NCBI RefSeq assembly: GCF_001692445.1
Contig: NZ_MAQA01000032.1
Coordinates: 1-55,703 of the forward strand
From: Oerskovia enterophila
GTDB taxonomy: Bacteria; Actinomycetota; Actinomycetes; Actinomycetales; Cellulomonadaceae
Direction of reading: 5' to 3'
Length of the DNA stretch: 55,703 nt
Shown here: in pieces, positions 25,315-34,083 of the stretch
Layout: each line of letters starts with the position of its first letter
How positions within the stretch are numbered: position 1 is the first letter of the stretch
Made by a program: the position numbers and the translations under genes
The notes under the pieces: generated by a model
What the model saw: the letters and a program-made list of their open reading frames with translations, nothing else
The model's database searches: none
Told to the model about the DNA's origin: nothing

Positions 25315-26832
25315 ATGGCCGGAAGCGTCATCCACGACACGCGTCGTGGACTCCGCCACATCTTCACCGCTTCGCCTGCCGCTCCTCTCCGGGCGGCCCG
25401 TGCGTCGTTCGCCGAGGTCTCCTGGGACAGGTCCTACCGGATCCGCCTGGTGGCGACCGACACGCTCGCCATCATGGTCGGTGTCGTCGCCGCCTACTTC
25501 CTGCGCTGGGACAAGTTCATCAGCCAGCCGGTCCGTGAGGACGTCGGTGTCCCGTACCTGGTCCTGAGCGTGCTGATCGGCGTCGCCTGGGCCGGTTCGC
25601 TCGCGTTCTCCAAGACGCGCGACGTGCGGATCGTGGGCAGCGGGCCCACCGAGTACCAGCGGGTCTTCGACTCCTCGTGGCGGCTGTTCGCCGTCCTGGC
25701 GATCCTCGCGTTCCTCTTCCGCTTCCCGGAGGGCCGCGGCTACCTCGTGGTCGCGTTCCCCCTGGGGCTGGGCGGTCTCCTCCTGGGGCGCTACCTCTGG
25801 CGCCAGTGGCTCCACCGCAAGCGTGCTGCCGGCTCGCACCGGACCGCGGTCCTGGCGATCGGTCACCGCGACCAGGCCGAGCGGCTGATCCGTGACCTCA
25901 ACGAGCGAGACAGCTCGGGCTACCGCGTCGTGGCCGTGTGCATCCCCAGCGGCCAGGTGCGGGACGGCGACTCGATCCTGGGGGTCCCGATCCTCGGTGA
26001 CCTGCGGTCCGCGGGGCAGGTCGCCGCGCGCGTCGAGGCGGGGTGCGTCGCGGTGAGCGGGTCGGACGCCGTGACCGCAGAGGTCGTGCGGCACCTGAGC
26101 TGGGAGCTCGAGCCCGTGGGCGTCGACCTCATGCTCACGACCGAGCTGGTCGACGTGGCCGGTCCGCGCATCACCATCACCCCTGCCGAGTCGGTGTCGC
26201 TCCTGCACGTCGACGCCCCGCGGTTCACGGGCCCCAAGTTCGTGTTCAAGTCGATCTCCGACTGGTTCGGCGCGGCGATCCTCACGATCCTGCTCCTGCC
26301 GGTGCTGATCACGGTCGGCCTCGCGGTGTGGCTCACGAGCAAGGGCCCCGTCTTCTACTCGCAGCAGCGTGTGGGTCGCAACGGCGAGACGTTCTCCATG
26401 CTCAAGTTCCGTTCGATGCGCGTCGACGCGGAGCTGGACCTCACGGCGCTCGCCCAGGCGAACGAGGGGTCGGGGCTGCTGTTCAAGATCCGCGACGACC
26501 CGCGCGTGACTCCCGTGGGCCGGTTCATCCGCCGGTACTCGCTCGACGAGCTGCCCCAGATCTTCAACGTGCTGCGAGGAGACATGAGCCTCGTGGGCCC
26601 GCGCCCGCCCCTGCCGCGCGAGGTCAGCCAGTACGAGAAGAAGGTCCGTCGCCGCCTCCTGGTCAAGCCGGGCCTCACGGGCCTGTGGCAGGTCGGTGGT
26701 CGCTCGGACCTCTCCTGGGAGGAGAGCGTGCGCCTCGACGTGTACTACGTGGAGAACTGGACCATGTTCGGGGACTTCCTGATCCTGGCCCGGACGGCGC
26801 GTGCCGTGGTGTCGGGTCACGGGGCGTACTGA
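25315..26832 (+). CDS. Exopolysaccharide priming glycosyltransferase (polyprenyl glycosylphosphotransferase)
   Basis: A 505-residue membrane enzyme that transfers a sugar-1-phosphate to undecaprenyl phosphate, the first step of exopolysaccharide or capsule repeat assembly (WbaP/CpsE class). Four N-terminal hydrophobic segments (about 48-160) precede a nucleotide-binding-like CoA_binding_3 region (LAIGHRDQAERLIRDL, about 180-300). A fifth membrane helix and the catalytic Bac_transf domain follow: KFRSMR, RDDPRVTPVGRFIRRYSLDELPQ, SLVGPRPP, KPGLTGLWQVGGRSDLSW. The ATG at 25315 has GAGAGG 9-10 nt upstream. No other exopolysaccharide genes are adjacent in the window, so its polymer is unknown; mannose isomerase downstream may supply sugar precursors. 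Confidence 0.95.
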   Translation: MAGSVIHDTRRGLRHIFTASPAAPLRAARASFAEVSWDRSYRIRLVATDTLAIMVGVVAAYFLRWDKFISQPVREDVGVPYLVLSVLIGVAWAGSLAFSKTRDVRIVGSGPTEYQRVFDSSWRLFAVLAILAFLFRFPEGRGYLVVAFPLGLGGLLLGRYLWRQWLHRKRAAGSHRTAVLAIGHRDQAERLIRDLNERDSSGYRVVAVCIPSGQVRDGDSILGVPILGDLRSAGQVAARVEAGCVAVSGSDAVTAEVVRHLSWELEPVGVDLMLTTELVDVAGPRITITPAESVSLLHVDAPRFTGPKFVFKSISDWFGAAILTILLLPVLITVGLAVWLTSKGPVFYSQQRVGRNGETFSMLKFRSMRVDAELDLTALAQANEGSGLLFKIRDDPRVTPVGRFIRRYSLDELPQIFNVLRGDMSLVGPRPPLPREVSQYEKKVRRRLLVKPGLTGLWQVGGRSDLSWEESVRLDVYYVENWTMFGDFLILARTARAVVSGHGAY

Positions 26833-26900
26833 CCGCGGTTCACTAGCACGTCACGCACCCGATTCGGGAGCGCAACACGGCATCTGGCACCATTCTCCCC

Positions 26901-28370
26901 ATGACCACCACGACTGACGAGCGCGAAGCGCCCCCGCGTTCCAGCGGCATCGACCGCTTCTTCAAGATCACCGAGCGCGGCTCGACCATCGGCGCCGAGA
27001 TCCGTGGCGGTCTCGTCACGTTCTTCGCGATGTCCTACATCATCATCCTGAACCCGATCATCCTCTCGGGCGCGGACGGCACGGGCCGCTTCCTCGGCGG
27101 CGGCACCGACGGTCCGAACATGGCCATGATCGCGGCCACCACGGCGCTCGTCGCCGGGATCATGACGATCGCGATGGGCGTCTTCGCGAACTACCCCATG
27201 GCTCTGGCCGCGGGCCTCGGCCTCAACGCGGTCGTCGCGTTCACGATCGCCACGATCCCCGACGTCACGTGGGCCGACGCGATGGGCATCGTGGTCATCG
27301 AGGGCCTCATCATCCTCGTGCTCGTCCTCACGGGCTTCCGCGAGGCCGTGTTCCGCGCCGTCCCGGTCGAGCTCAAGACGGCGATCAGCGTCGGTATCGG
27401 CCTGTTCATCGCGCTCGTCGGTCTGGTCAACGCGGGCTTCGTCGCCTCGGGCGGCGGGACGCCGCTCCAGCTCGGCGCGACCGGGTCGCTCGCGGGCTGG
27501 CCCATCCTCGTCTTCGTGGTGGGCCTGGTCCTCATGATCGTCCTGTGGGTCCGCAAGGTCCGGGGCGCGATCCTCATCTCGATCCTCGCCGCGACGGTGC
27601 TCGCGGTGGTCATCCAGGCGATCGCGGGCGTCGGCACCAAGGGCGCCGGTGCGGCGAACGGCTGGAGCCTGAACGCCCCGGCGCTCGACGGCAGCCCCGT
27701 CTCGGTCCCCGACTTCGGTCTGCTGGGTCAGTTCTCGCTGCTGGGCTCGATCGAGAAGGTCGGCGTCGTCACGGTCGTCCTGCTCGTCTTCTCGCTGCTC
27801 CTCGCGGACTTCTTCGACACCATGGGCACCATGGTCGCCGTGGGCTCGGAGGGCAAGCTGCTCGACGAGACGGGCAACCCGCCCAGGTCGCGCGCGATCC
27901 TGGTCGTCGACTCGATCGCCGCTGCTGCCGGCGGTGCGGCGAGCGTCTCGTCGAACACGAGCTACGTCGAGTCCACGACGGGCGTCGGCGAGGGCGCCCG
28001 CACGGGCCTCTCGGCCGTCGTGACCGGCATCGCCTTCCTCCTGGCGACCTTCCTGTCGCCGCTCGTCGCGCTGGTCCCGAGCGAGGCGGCCGCACCGGCG
28101 CTCGTCCTCGTCGGCTTCCTCATGATGACCCAGATCACGGGCATCAAGTGGAACAACGTCGAGGTCGCGATCCCCGCGTTCCTCACGATCGCGCTCATGC
28201 CGTTCACGTACTCGATCACGGCCGGCATCGGTGCGGGCTTCCTGGCGTTCGTGGTCATCAAGCTGGCGCTGGGCAAGGTCAAGGCGATCCACCCGCTCAT
28301 GTGGGTGGCCGCGGCCGCGTTCGTCATCTACTTCACCCTCGACCCGATCAGCGACGCGCTGGGCCTCTGA
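26901..28370 (+). CDS. NCS2-family purine permease (AzgA/GhxP-like)
   Basis: A 489-residue transporter with about 13 hydrophobic segments, of the hypoxanthine/guanine/adenine (AzgA) branch of the NCS2 family. Typical pieces: FKITERGSTIGAEIRGGLVTFFAMSYIIILNP at the start, NYPMALAAGLGLNAVVAFT, LADFFDTMGTMVAVG and SSNTSYVESTTGVGEGARTGLSAVVTG, the last holding the conserved substrate-site region. It would import a purine base with protons. It lies 68 nt after the glycosyltransferase; manA starts 16 nt downstream and may be co-transcribed. Confidence 0.94.
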   Translation: MTTTTDEREAPPRSSGIDRFFKITERGSTIGAEIRGGLVTFFAMSYIIILNPIILSGADGTGRFLGGGTDGPNMAMIAATTALVAGIMTIAMGVFANYPMALAAGLGLNAVVAFTIATIPDVTWADAMGIVVIEGLIILVLVLTGFREAVFRAVPVELKTAISVGIGLFIALVGLVNAGFVASGGGTPLQLGATGSLAGWPILVFVVGLVLMIVLWVRKVRGAILISILAATVLAVVIQAIAGVGTKGAGAANGWSLNAPALDGSPVSVPDFGLLGQFSLLGSIEKVGVVTVVLLVFSLLLADFFDTMGTMVAVGSEGKLLDETGNPPRSRAILVVDSIAAAAGGAASVSSNTSYVESTTGVGEGARTGLSAVVTGIAFLLATFLSPLVALVPSEAAAPALVLVGFLMMTQITGIKWNNVEVAIPAFLTIALMPFTYSITAGIGAGFLAFVVIKLALGKVKAIHPLMWVAAAAFVIYFTLDPISDALGL

Positions 28371-28386
28371 CGTACGCTCGCTGGCG

Positions 28387-29670
28387 ATGACCTCGCCGAT
28401 CCTGCACCTGACGCCCACGCTCCAGTCCTACGACTGGGGTTCGAGGAGTGCCCTGCACTCCCTGCTGGGGCTGGAGCAGGACGGAGGTCCCCTCGCCGAG
28501 ATGTGGATGGGCGCGCACCCGAAGGGCCCGTCGTCGGCTTCGGCCGACGGCGGGCCGTCGGCGTCTCTGGCGGACCTGATCCATGCGGACCCGGTCGCGA
28601 TGCTCGGGCAGCGCGTGCTGGACGAGTACGGTCCCCGTCTGCCGTACCTGCTCAAGGTGCTCGCGGCGGACCGTGCGCTGTCGTTGCAGGTCCACCCGCA
28701 GCCGCACCGCGCGCGGGCGGGGTTCAACCGCGAGAACCGTGCGGGCATCCCGCGCGGGTCGGCAGAGCGCAGCTTCCACGACGACCAGCACAAGCCGGAG
28801 ATGGTCGTCGCGATCAGCAGGTTCGAGGGACTCTCCGGGTTCCGTCGTCCGGCGCGGGTCCTGGAGCTGCTCGACGGGCTGCGGGGGGACCTGGTCTCTC
28901 GGATGCGGGCCGCGCTCGAGGCGCGTCCTTCTGCGGCCGGGTTGCAGGAAGCGTTCACGCTCGCGCTGCACGCGAGGACCCTGCCCGACGTCGCAGCGGA
29001 CCTGGCCGTGACCGTCGCCGACGTCGCAGCCCGTCTGGGTGCGGGCACGACGTCGCCTCGCGCGGACGCCACCGTGGTGTCTCTCGCGGACCAGCACCCG
29101 GGGGATCCCGGAGCGGTCGTGTCGATGATGCTCAACCGCGTCACGCTCGAGCCGGGGGAGTCGATGTTCGTCCCGGCCGGGCACGTGCACGCCTACCTCT
29201 CGGGGTGCGCGGTCGAGGTCATGTCGAGCTCGGACAACGTGCTGCGTGCCGGGCTGACCACCAAGCGGGTGGACGTCGACGCCCTGCTGGCGTGCGTCGC
29301 GTACGCCCCGGGGCCTGCGGCCCGCCCGCGGGTCCGACGGCTCGGGACGGGGCCCGTGCCTGGGCGCCGGGGCGCGCTCGCGGCGGGCCACGGGCTGCAG
29401 GAGTACCGGGCGGCGATCCCGGAGTTCGCGCTCGTCATGGGGGAGCTGTCGCTCGACGACGGGGCCGTGGTGCTGCAGGCCGAGGGGCCTCGGATCGTGC
29501 TGGTCCTCGCCGGGCAGATCGAGGTGGGGTGTCCTGCCGTCGGTAGCGGCACGGCGGGTGGATCCCTGCAGGCGGTGGTGCGCACCGGGGAGTCGGTGTT
29601 CGTCCCGCACGCTGCAGGAACGTTGACGCTGAGCGGATCGGGCCGAGCGGTCGTCGCCTACGTGCCCTGA
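28387..29670 (+). CDS. manA: Mannose-6-phosphate isomerase, class I
   Basis: A 427-residue zinc enzyme that interconverts mannose-6-phosphate and fructose-6-phosphate, feeding GDP-mannose for glycans. The type-I motif set is present: SYDWGS near the start, EMWMGAHPKGPS, SLQVHP (Zn-binding Gln and His), DDQHKPEM (Glu), and FVPAGHVHAYL (His) followed by EVMSSSDNVLRAGLTTK. A second cupin-like half completes the protein. The ATG at 28387 lies 16 nt after the purine permease stop. The proximity to the exopolysaccharide transferase fits supply of mannose precursors, but this is inferred from position. Confidence 0.95.
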   Translation: MTSPILHLTPTLQSYDWGSRSALHSLLGLEQDGGPLAEMWMGAHPKGPSSASADGGPSASLADLIHADPVAMLGQRVLDEYGPRLPYLLKVLAADRALSLQVHPQPHRARAGFNRENRAGIPRGSAERSFHDDQHKPEMVVAISRFEGLSGFRRPARVLELLDGLRGDLVSRMRAALEARPSAAGLQEAFTLALHARTLPDVAADLAVTVADVAARLGAGTTSPRADATVVSLADQHPGDPGAVVSMMLNRVTLEPGESMFVPAGHVHAYLSGCAVEVMSSSDNVLRAGLTTKRVDVDALLACVAYAPGPAARPRVRRLGTGPVPGRRGALAAGHGLQEYRAAIPEFALVMGELSLDDGAVVLQAEGPRIVLVLAGQIEVGCPAVGSGTAGGSLQAVVRTGESVFVPHAAGTLTLSGSGRAVVAYVP

Positions 29671-29736
29671 GGGCGTCGTCCGCCGCCGCCCTCCACCGAC
29701 GCAGCGAAGGGTCGTGATCTCGCTCACGATCCATTT

Positions 29737-29753
29737 CATTACTTAAGGTAATG
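29737..29753. promoter_or_regulatory. MarR operator-like palindrome
   Basis: cattacttaaggtaatg is a 17-bp near-perfect palindrome (one mismatched pair), AT-rich in an otherwise GC-rich region, 16 nt before the MarR start codon. TTAGGGT just after it may be part of the promoter, so binding would block transcription of marR and the MFS gene. Confidence 0.65.
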
Positions 29754-29768
29754 AGTTAGGGTAAAGAG

Positions 29769-30236
29769 ATGCCTGCTGCGGAACCGATCACGTCCTCGTC
29801 CCCCACGAAGGCGCAGTGTCGGCCCGCGACCCTCGGTGGCGACCTGCGCGTCGCCCTGACCCGCGTCTCGCGCGCGCTGCGCTCGCAGCGCGGAGGCGCC
29901 GACCTTCCCGAGGGGCAGTTCGGGGTCCTGACCGTGCTCCACAAGCACGGCGGCATGACCCCCGGCGCGCTCGCGACGCACGAGCGCATCCGGCCGCCCT
30001 CCATGACGCGCACGGTGAACGCGCTCGTCGAGCTCGGCCTGGTCCACAAGGTCGAGCACCCCACGGACGGGCGCCAGGTCCTCGTCGCGCTGACCGACGC
30101 CGGCGTGCTCGAGGTCAAGGAGACCCGGCGCCGCCGCGACGCGTGGCTCACCCAGCAGCTGACCAGCCTGACCCACGAAGAAAGAGAGACCTTGGCCCGC
30201 GCCAGTGACCTGTTGACCCGGATCGCCGCACGATGA
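29769..30236 (+). CDS. MarR family transcriptional regulator
   Basis: A 155-residue winged-helix repressor. The DNA-binding part is FGVLTVLHKHGGMTPGALATHERIRPPSMTRTVNALVELGLVHKVEHPTDGRQVLVALTDAG (wing with the usual D-x-R). Members dissociate from DNA on binding phenolic or drug-like ligands. It overlaps the MFS transporter start by 4 nt (ATGA) and has a palindromic operator in its promoter, so it very likely regulates itself and the exporter. The ligand is unknown. Confidence 0.94.
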   Translation: MPAAEPITSSSPTKAQCRPATLGGDLRVALTRVSRALRSQRGGADLPEGQFGVLTVLHKHGGMTPGALATHERIRPPSMTRTVNALVELGLVHKVEHPTDGRQVLVALTDAGVLEVKETRRRRDAWLTQQLTSLTHEERETLARASDLLTRIAAR

Positions 30237-31576
30237 GCGCGACGTTCTCCTCCCTCAAGTACTACAACTACCGCCTGTGGTTCGGCTCCGCGCTCGTCGC
30301 GAACGTCGGGACCTGGATGCAGCGCATCGCCCAGGACTGGCTCGTCCTGACGGTGCTCACGGCGAACTCCGGCGTCGCCGTCGGCGTCATCACGGCCCTG
30401 CAGTTCGCGCCCGTCCTCGCGCTGTCCGCATGGGCGGGCGTCCTGGCGGACCGCCTGCCGCGCCGCAAGATGCTGATGGCCACGCAGGGCGCCTCCGGCC
30501 TGCTCGCGCTCGGGCTCGGCGCCCTGGTGCTCTCGGGGCACGTCGAGCTGTGGCACGTCTACGGGTTCGCGCTCGCGCTCGGGTGCGTGTCCGCGCTCGA
30601 CGGCCCCGTGCGTCAGACGTTCGTCGCCGAGATGGTGCCGAGCGACAAGCTCTCGAACGCGGTGGGCCTCAACAGCGCGTCGTTCAACGCGGCCCGGCTG
30701 ATCGGCCCCGGCGTCGCCGGCCTGCTGATCGCCGCGGTGGGCACGGGCTGGGTGTTCATCATCAACGGCATCAGCTTCGGCGCGACCATCTTCGCGCTGT
30801 CCCGCATGCGCACGCGCGAGATGCACAGGCTTCCGAGCGCCTCGCGCGAGAAGGGGCAGATCCGCGAGGGCATCCGCTACGTGCGCGGCCGCTCCGACAT
30901 CATCGTCATCATGGTGGTGCTGAGCGTCGTGTCGACGTTCGGCCTCAACTTCCAGCTCACGTCGGCCATGATGGCGCGCGTCGAGTTCGGCATGGGCGCG
31001 GGCGAGTACGGGATGCTCGGGTCGATCCTCGCGATCGGCTCGCTGACCGGCGCCCTCATGGCTGCGCGGCGCGAGCGGCCCCGCGTGCGGCTCGTGATCG
31101 GGTCGGCGTTCGGCTTCGCGGTCGCGACCGGGGTCATGGCGCTCATGCCGAGCTACACGACGTTCGCGCTCGCGTGCATCCCTGTCGGCTTCGCGTCGCT
31201 GACCATGATGACCGCGGCCAACACGACCATCCAGATGACGACGGACCCCGTGATGCGCGGGCGCGTCATGTCCCTGTACATGATCGTGTTCCTCGGGGCG
31301 ACGCCCGTCGGTGCACCGATCGTGGGCTGGATCGCCGAGGCCTACGGTCCCCGCTGGGCGATCGGGATCGGCTCCATCACGGCGCTCCTGGTCTCGGTGG
31401 GCGCGGCGATCTGGGCCATGCGGAACTGGAAGTTCACGGTCAGCTACCGCGTGACGCAGCGCCCGCACCTCCTGGTGACCTACCCCGCGGGCGGCGCGGC
31501 GCGGCGCGCGAGCCGCAGCGACACGCGCGAACGGCTCGGCGTCGACGACGCGCAGGACGTGGCCGAGGCGGCATGA
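30233..31576 (+). CDS. MFS exporter (EntS/MFS_3-like)
   Basis: A 447-residue major facilitator with the N-terminal signature LKYYNYRLWFGSALVANVGTWMQRIAQDWLVL, found in the MFS_3/EntS group (siderophore or drug efflux), the loop motif LADRLPRRKMLM and about 12 helices. The C-terminal 60 residues are cytosolic and Arg-rich. It is translationally coupled to marR (ATGA overlap), the classic arrangement for ligand-induced efflux. The substrate cannot be read. A very strong terminator follows. Confidence 0.93.
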   Translation: MSATFSSLKYYNYRLWFGSALVANVGTWMQRIAQDWLVLTVLTANSGVAVGVITALQFAPVLALSAWAGVLADRLPRRKMLMATQGASGLLALGLGALVLSGHVELWHVYGFALALGCVSALDGPVRQTFVAEMVPSDKLSNAVGLNSASFNAARLIGPGVAGLLIAAVGTGWVFIINGISFGATIFALSRMRTREMHRLPSASREKGQIREGIRYVRGRSDIIVIMVVLSVVSTFGLNFQLTSAMMARVEFGMGAGEYGMLGSILAIGSLTGALMAARRERPRVRLVIGSAFGFAVATGVMALMPSYTTFALACIPVGFASLTMMTAANTTIQMTTDPVMRGRVMSLYMIVFLGATPVGAPIVGWIAEAYGPRWAIGIGSITALLVSVGAAIWAMRNWKFTVSYRVTQRPHLLVTYPAGGAARRASRSDTRERLGVDDAQDVAEAA

Positions 31577-31637
31577 CCTCGCTCGGCCGGTGGCCGGGCA
31601 GGCGCGTCGAGCGATCGTCTCGAGCCGTGCGCAACGA

Positions 31638-31675
31638 GAAGCGGCCCGCCCCGGGTTCCCGGGGCGGGCCGCTTC
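31638..31675. terminator. Strong bidirectional terminator
   Basis: gaagcggcccgccccggg (31638-31655) and its exact complement (31658-31675) form an 18-bp stem around 2 nt, between the convergent MFS and serC genes. Confidence 0.9.
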
Positions 31676-31687
31676 GTGTCTCAGGTC

Positions 31688-32821
31688 TCAGGCCAGCGCG
31701 TCGACCACGAAGTCGATGCTCTGGGTGAGCAGCTCGACGTCCGTGGGCTCGATCGCGGGGAACATCCCGATGCGCAGCTGGTTGCGACCCAGCTTGCGGT
31801 AGGGGAACACGTCGAGGATCCCGTTGGCGCGCAGCGCCGCGATGACCTGGGTCGCGTCGATCGACTCGTCCAGGTCGACGGTCCCGACGACGGTGGACCG
31901 GTCCTCGGGGCGTGTCACGAACGGCGTGGCCCACTCGCGCGACTCGGCCCACGCGTAGAGCGTGCGCGCCGAGGTCGCCGAGCGGGCGCTCGACCATGCG
32001 AGACCACCCTGCTCGTTGAGCCAGTCGACCTGCTCGGCGAACGTCACGAGCGTCGAGACCGACGGCGTGTTGAGGGTCTGGTCCAGGCGCGAGTTCGTCA
32101 GCGCCGCCTGGAGCGAGAGGAACTCGGGCACCCAGCGGTCACCGGACTCGATCTCCTCGAGGCGCGCGACGGCGTCGGGCGACAGGATCGCGACCCACAG
32201 CCCGCCGTCGGACCCGAAGACCTTCTGGGGCGCGAAGTAGTAGACGTCGGTCTCGGCGAGGTCGACCGGGAGGGCGCCTGCGCCCGACGTCGCGTCGACG
32301 AGCGTCAGCGCGCCCTGCTCGCGCGATCCGGGGACGCGACGCACGGGGGCCATGGCGCCCGTGGAGGTCTCGTTGTGGGGCCAGGCGTAGACGTCGACGC
32401 CGTCCGCGAGCTCGGGGAGCGCGACCGACCCCGGGGGAGCGGTGACGACCTGCGAGGGCTCGAGGAACGGTGCGCGCGTGGTCGCGGTCGCGAACTTGGC
32501 GCCGAACTCGCCGAACGCGGCGTGCTGGGCGCGCTCGCGCACCAGGCACAGCGTCGCGACGTCCCAGAACGCCGACGACCCGCCGTTGCCCAGGACGACC
32601 TCGTAGCCCTCGGGGGCGTCGAACAGGTCCGTGAGCCCGGAGCGGATCCGGCGGACCAGGGACTTGACCGGTGCCTGGCGGTGCGAGGTGCCGAGCACGG
32701 ACGTGCCGGCCTCGACGAGCGCGCGCACCTGGGCGTCACGGACCTTGGAGGGCCCGCAGCCGAAGCGGCCGTCGCTGGGCAGCAGGTGCGGGGGGACGGT
32801 GATCTGGGTGGGCTCAGGCAC
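31688..32821 (-). CDS. serC: Phosphoserine aminotransferase
   Basis: A 377-residue PLP enzyme of fold type I that converts 3-phosphohydroxypyruvate and glutamate to phosphoserine in serine biosynthesis. It has the actinobacterial SerC layout: DGRFGCGPSKVR near the start, VVLGNGGSSAFWD, LVDATSGAGALPVD, and YYFAPQKVFGSDGGLW with the PLP-binding Lys, then NTPSVSTL and FPYRKLGRNQLRIGMFP. The GTG at 32819-32821 was chosen because the family N-terminus (PTQITVPPHLLPSDGRFG) begins directly after it; no Shine-Dalgarno sequence is evident, so the message may be leaderless. It is divergent from dtxR. Confidence 0.95.
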   Translation of the reverse strand: MPEPTQITVPPHLLPSDGRFGCGPSKVRDAQVRALVEAGTSVLGTSHRQAPVKSLVRRIRSGLTDLFDAPEGYEVVLGNGGSSAFWDVATLCLVRERAQHAAFGEFGAKFATATTRAPFLEPSQVVTAPPGSVALPELADGVDVYAWPHNETSTGAMAPVRRVPGSREQGALTLVDATSGAGALPVDLAETDVYYFAPQKVFGSDGGLWVAILSPDAVARLEEIESGDRWVPEFLSLQAALTNSRLDQTLNTPSVSTLVTFAEQVDWLNEQGGLAWSSARSATSARTLYAWAESREWATPFVTRPEDRSTVVGTVDLDESIDATQVIAALRANGILDVFPYRKLGRNQLRIGMFPAIEPTDVELLTQSIDFVVDALA

Positions 32822-32953
32822 AGGGCAACGATAGTCCGGCCTGGCGCGAACACCGTCGGGCGTCCACAATGTCGGTGGCTCGGACCTAAACTAGGGTCAG
32901 CGGCCCGCCGGTGCGGCAGGTGCCCCCAAGCCCCCAAGCGACAGGAGCGCGAC

Positions 32954-33670
32954 GTGACCGACCTGATCGACACCACCGAGATGTATCTGAAGACCATCTA
33001 CGAGCTCGACGAGGAGGGCATCGTCCCCCTGCGTGCGCGCATCGCGGAGCGCCTCGGACACTCGGGACCCACCGTCTCCCAGACGGTGGCCCGCATGGAG
33101 CGGGACGGTCTCGTCGTCGTGACGGGGGACCGTCACCTCGAGCTCACCCCGGACGGCCACGCCAAGGCCCAGCGCGTCATGCGCAAGCACCGCCTCGCGG
33201 AACGCCTGCTGACGGACGTCATCAAGCTCGACTGGGAGTTCGTGCACGTCGAGGCCTGCCGGTGGGAGCACGTCATGAGCGAGCTCGTCGAGAAGCGCCT
33301 CATCGGCCTGCTCGACCACCCGCACTACGACCCCTACGGCAACCCCATCCCCGGGCTCTCGGAGCTGGGGGAGGACATCCAGGAGATCGAGTACCTCGAC
33401 GGCGTGGTGTCCCTCCCGGCGTACGTGGCCGCCGCGGACCGCGCGGGGCGCGAGCCGGGCGGGCTGCGCGTGGTCGTGCAGCGCATCGCCGAGCCGCTCC
33501 AGACGGACACGGACCTGCTGGCCCGCATCGCGGCCGCGGGCATCCTGCCCCGCCAGGAGGTCACGGTCACGCCGGAGACGGGGTCGTTCACGGTGTCGGC
33601 GGAGGGCGCGGAGACCGTCCTCGACCTGCCCGACGACGTCGCTCGCCACATCTTCGTCACGGCGCCCTGA
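32954..33670 (+). CDS. dtxR: DtxR/IdeR iron-dependent repressor
   Basis: A 238-residue metal-dependent global iron regulator. It is nearly identical in the first 110 residues to corynebacterial DtxR/IdeR, including the helix-turn-helix (RARIAERLGHSGPTVSQTVARMERDGL). All metal ligands fall at the DtxR numbers: Met10, Cys102, Glu105, His106 (site 2) and His79, Glu83, His98 (site 1). An SH3-like third domain ends the protein. With Fe2+ it represses siderophore and iron-uptake genes; no such genes are in the window. The GTG at 32954 has AGGAG 7 nt upstream. TAAACT just upstream of the gene could be its -10 box. Confidence 0.97.
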   Translation: MTDLIDTTEMYLKTIYELDEEGIVPLRARIAERLGHSGPTVSQTVARMERDGLVVVTGDRHLELTPDGHAKAQRVMRKHRLAERLLTDVIKLDWEFVHVEACRWEHVMSELVEKRLIGLLDHPHYDPYGNPIPGLSELGEDIQEIEYLDGVVSLPAYVAAADRAGREPGGLRVVVQRIAEPLQTDTDLLARIAAAGILPRQEVTVTPETGSFTVSAEGAETVLDLPDDVARHIFVTAP

Positions 33671-33695
33671 GCGCAGCGCACCACGGGTTCCGCCG

Positions 33696-33729
33696 CCGCC
33701 CCGCACCCCCTCCGTGGGGTGCGGGGCGG
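33696..33729 (+). terminator. 14-bp hairpin after dtxR
   Basis: ccgccccgcacccc (33696-33709) and ggggtgcggggcgg (33716-33729) pair perfectly over a 6-nt loop, 25 nt after the dtxR stop. Confidence 0.85.
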
Positions 33730-33825
33730 TGGTGTTCTCGGTGCCTTCTCGGGGTGCCCGGGGCAACGATCTCGTGCCGGTTCGTCCTGCTATACCAGGC
33801 CTTTCCAGGGCGTCGTGACGGGAAC

Positions 33826-33854
33826 GTGACATTCACCCGGAGGTCGTGTACGTT
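33826..33854 (+). promoter_or_regulatory. Promoter for the riboswitch-NlpC/P60 unit
   Basis: GTGACA (33826-33831), a 17-bp spacer and TACGTT (33849-33854) match a housekeeping promoter, placing the start of transcription just before the c-di-AMP riboswitch. ATTCACCCGG (33831-33840), a near-copy of the envelope-gene motif, overlaps the -35 box and spacer. Confidence 0.55.
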
Positions 33855-33897
33855 CGGTTCTGCTTCACGGATGAATCGTCCGTCGAGGCCCTTGCGC

Positions 33898-34069
33898 GGA
33901 ACGCCGAACCCTGTCACCGCGCGAGGAGCACCACGACCCGATGACAGGGACGGGGGACCCAAATTCGGGTACCGGAAACGGTGCCCTTGGGGTGAAGCCA
34001 GACGGACCTCGGTCCTGACGGCCGGGTGATTCTCCCACCCGAACCCGACAGCTGACCTCGCAGGCGTCC
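33898..34069 (+). ncRNA. c-di-AMP riboswitch (ydaO/yuaA type)
   Basis: The leader carries the ydaO consensus elements in order: acgccgaacc (33901-33910), the arm ctgtcac...gatgacag, GGGACGGGGGACCCAA (33948-33962), ggggtgaagcc (33980-33990), a variable stem with gacctcggtc, then cacccgaacccgacagctgacctcgcaggcgt (34036-34067). The ends acgcc/ggcgt close stem P1. This class binds cyclic di-AMP and, in Actinobacteria, typically precedes cell-wall hydrolase genes, as here (NlpC/P60, with the ribosome site directly after). High c-di-AMP is expected to turn expression off. Recognition is by motif order, not by a covariance search. Confidence 0.92.
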
Positions 34070-34083
34070 AGGAGAGGTATCCA

